From Wenzhouxiangella sediminis (lineage in GTDB: Bacteria; Pseudomonadota; Gammaproteobacteria; Xanthomonadales; Wenzhouxiangellaceae): a DNA stretch of 64,000 nt. The stretch spans positions 39,745-103,744 of the forward strand of contig NZ_QUZK01000035.1 in NCBI RefSeq assembly GCF_003410055.1. Direction: 5' to 3'. The translations under genes and the position numbers were made by a program. This document shows, piece after piece, positions 63,861 through 64,000 of the stretch; position 1 is the stretch's first letter, and each line of letters starts with the position of its first letter. The notes under the pieces were generated by a model. It did not search any database and was not told the origin of the DNA. It saw only the letters and a program-made list of their open reading frames with translations.

Positions 63861-63939
63861 CCTTCAGGTTTCAGGGTTCAGGTTTCAGGCAAATCAGGCC
63901 GAAGCCCACCCTGAAACCTGAAGCCTTCAACCTGAATCC
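63861..63939. repeat. Heptamer inverted repeat downstream of tuf
   Basis: The left arm (63861-63889) holds four TTTCAGG-type heptamers (one changed) and the right arm (63909-63939) holds CCTGAAA-type heptamers in reverse orientation, separated by 19 bases. It begins 8 bases past the tuf stop and could form a long stem in the tuf-rpsJ transcript. Confidence 0.85.
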
Positions 63940-63946
63940 TTCTTCA

Positions 63947-64000
63947 TCATTCGATAATCTTCGACACCACGCCGGCACCCACGGTGCGGCCGCCTTCGCG
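63947..64000 (-). CDS. tuf: Elongation factor Tu, C-terminal fragment
   Basis: The last 17 codons of EF-Tu: REGGRTVGAGVVSKIIE followed by TGA. This is the near-invariant EF-Tu C-terminus in domain III. The gene continues beyond the window end. Its position upstream of rpsJ is standard (str operon); whether this is tufA or tufB cannot be decided. Confidence 0.95.
   Translation of the reverse strand, partial: REGGRTVGAGVVSKIIE

Overview
The window is a gene-dense (about 65% G+C by eye) chromosomal segment from a Gammaproteobacterium. The evidence is the algU-mucABCD-type stress cluster (rpoE, rseA, rseB, rseC, mucD) followed by lepA-lepB, the LpoA/YraN pair, an RpoH carrying the conserved RpoH box, the glyA-nrdR-ribDE-ribBA-ribH-nusB-thiL-pgpA string, and a complete S10/spc/alpha ribosomal super-operon in gammaproteobacterial order. 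The DUF4824/DUF2157 pair, AlkB and general gene content suggest a free-living aerobe near the Xanthomonadales/Chromatiales (for example Wenzhouxiangella-like); that placement is inference. I see no IS element, prophage, CRISPR array, tRNA or rRNA.

Layout: 1-6.9 kb (minus), lepB, lepA and the sigma-E operon. 7-13 kb (plus), an ALDH7-type dehydrogenase, pyrD, murB, a small secreted c-type cytochrome and a beta-lactamase-fold serine hydrolase. 13-20.5 kb, DUF4824/DUF2157 membrane pair, rpoH, a periplasmic prolyl oligopeptidase, and divergent lpoA-yraN. 20.4-27.6 kb (minus), the riboflavin/nusB/thiL/pgpA block with nrdR and glyA. 27.9-28.7 kb, ompW.

28.7-36.7 kb is the unusual part: a tightly packed seven-gene minus-strand operon with a divergent LuxR-type regulator. 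In transcription order it encodes an uncharacterised 222-aa protein, an MglA-like small GTPase, an ABC-type ATPase fused to a dual-specificity phosphatase, two roadblock-like small proteins, a ferredoxin-reductase-truncated haemoglobin-Zn-ribbon fusion, and a PAS-GGDEF-EAL protein whose GGDEF motif is lost but whose EAL catalytic residues are kept. I infer a haem/redox-coupled GTPase switch that ends in cyclic-di-GMP breakdown. Nothing in the window proves the function, but the gene combination and two of the domain fusions look novel. An AlkB-type alkane hydroxylase lies directly beside it.

36.7-50.1 kb holds manB-type phosphomannomutase, two further c-di-GMP enzymes, a DUF885 lipoprotein, TrhA, a SYLF lipoprotein, and an AsmA-rarD-ABC exporter operon. 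50.2-64 kb (minus) runs from rplQ back to rpsJ and the 3' end of tuf.

Scattered through intergenic spaces is a family of heptanucleotide repeats (unit TTTCAGG / CCTGAAA), several arranged as large inverted repeats. In at least three places they abut the start codon of the next gene (pyrD, ribD, nrdR).
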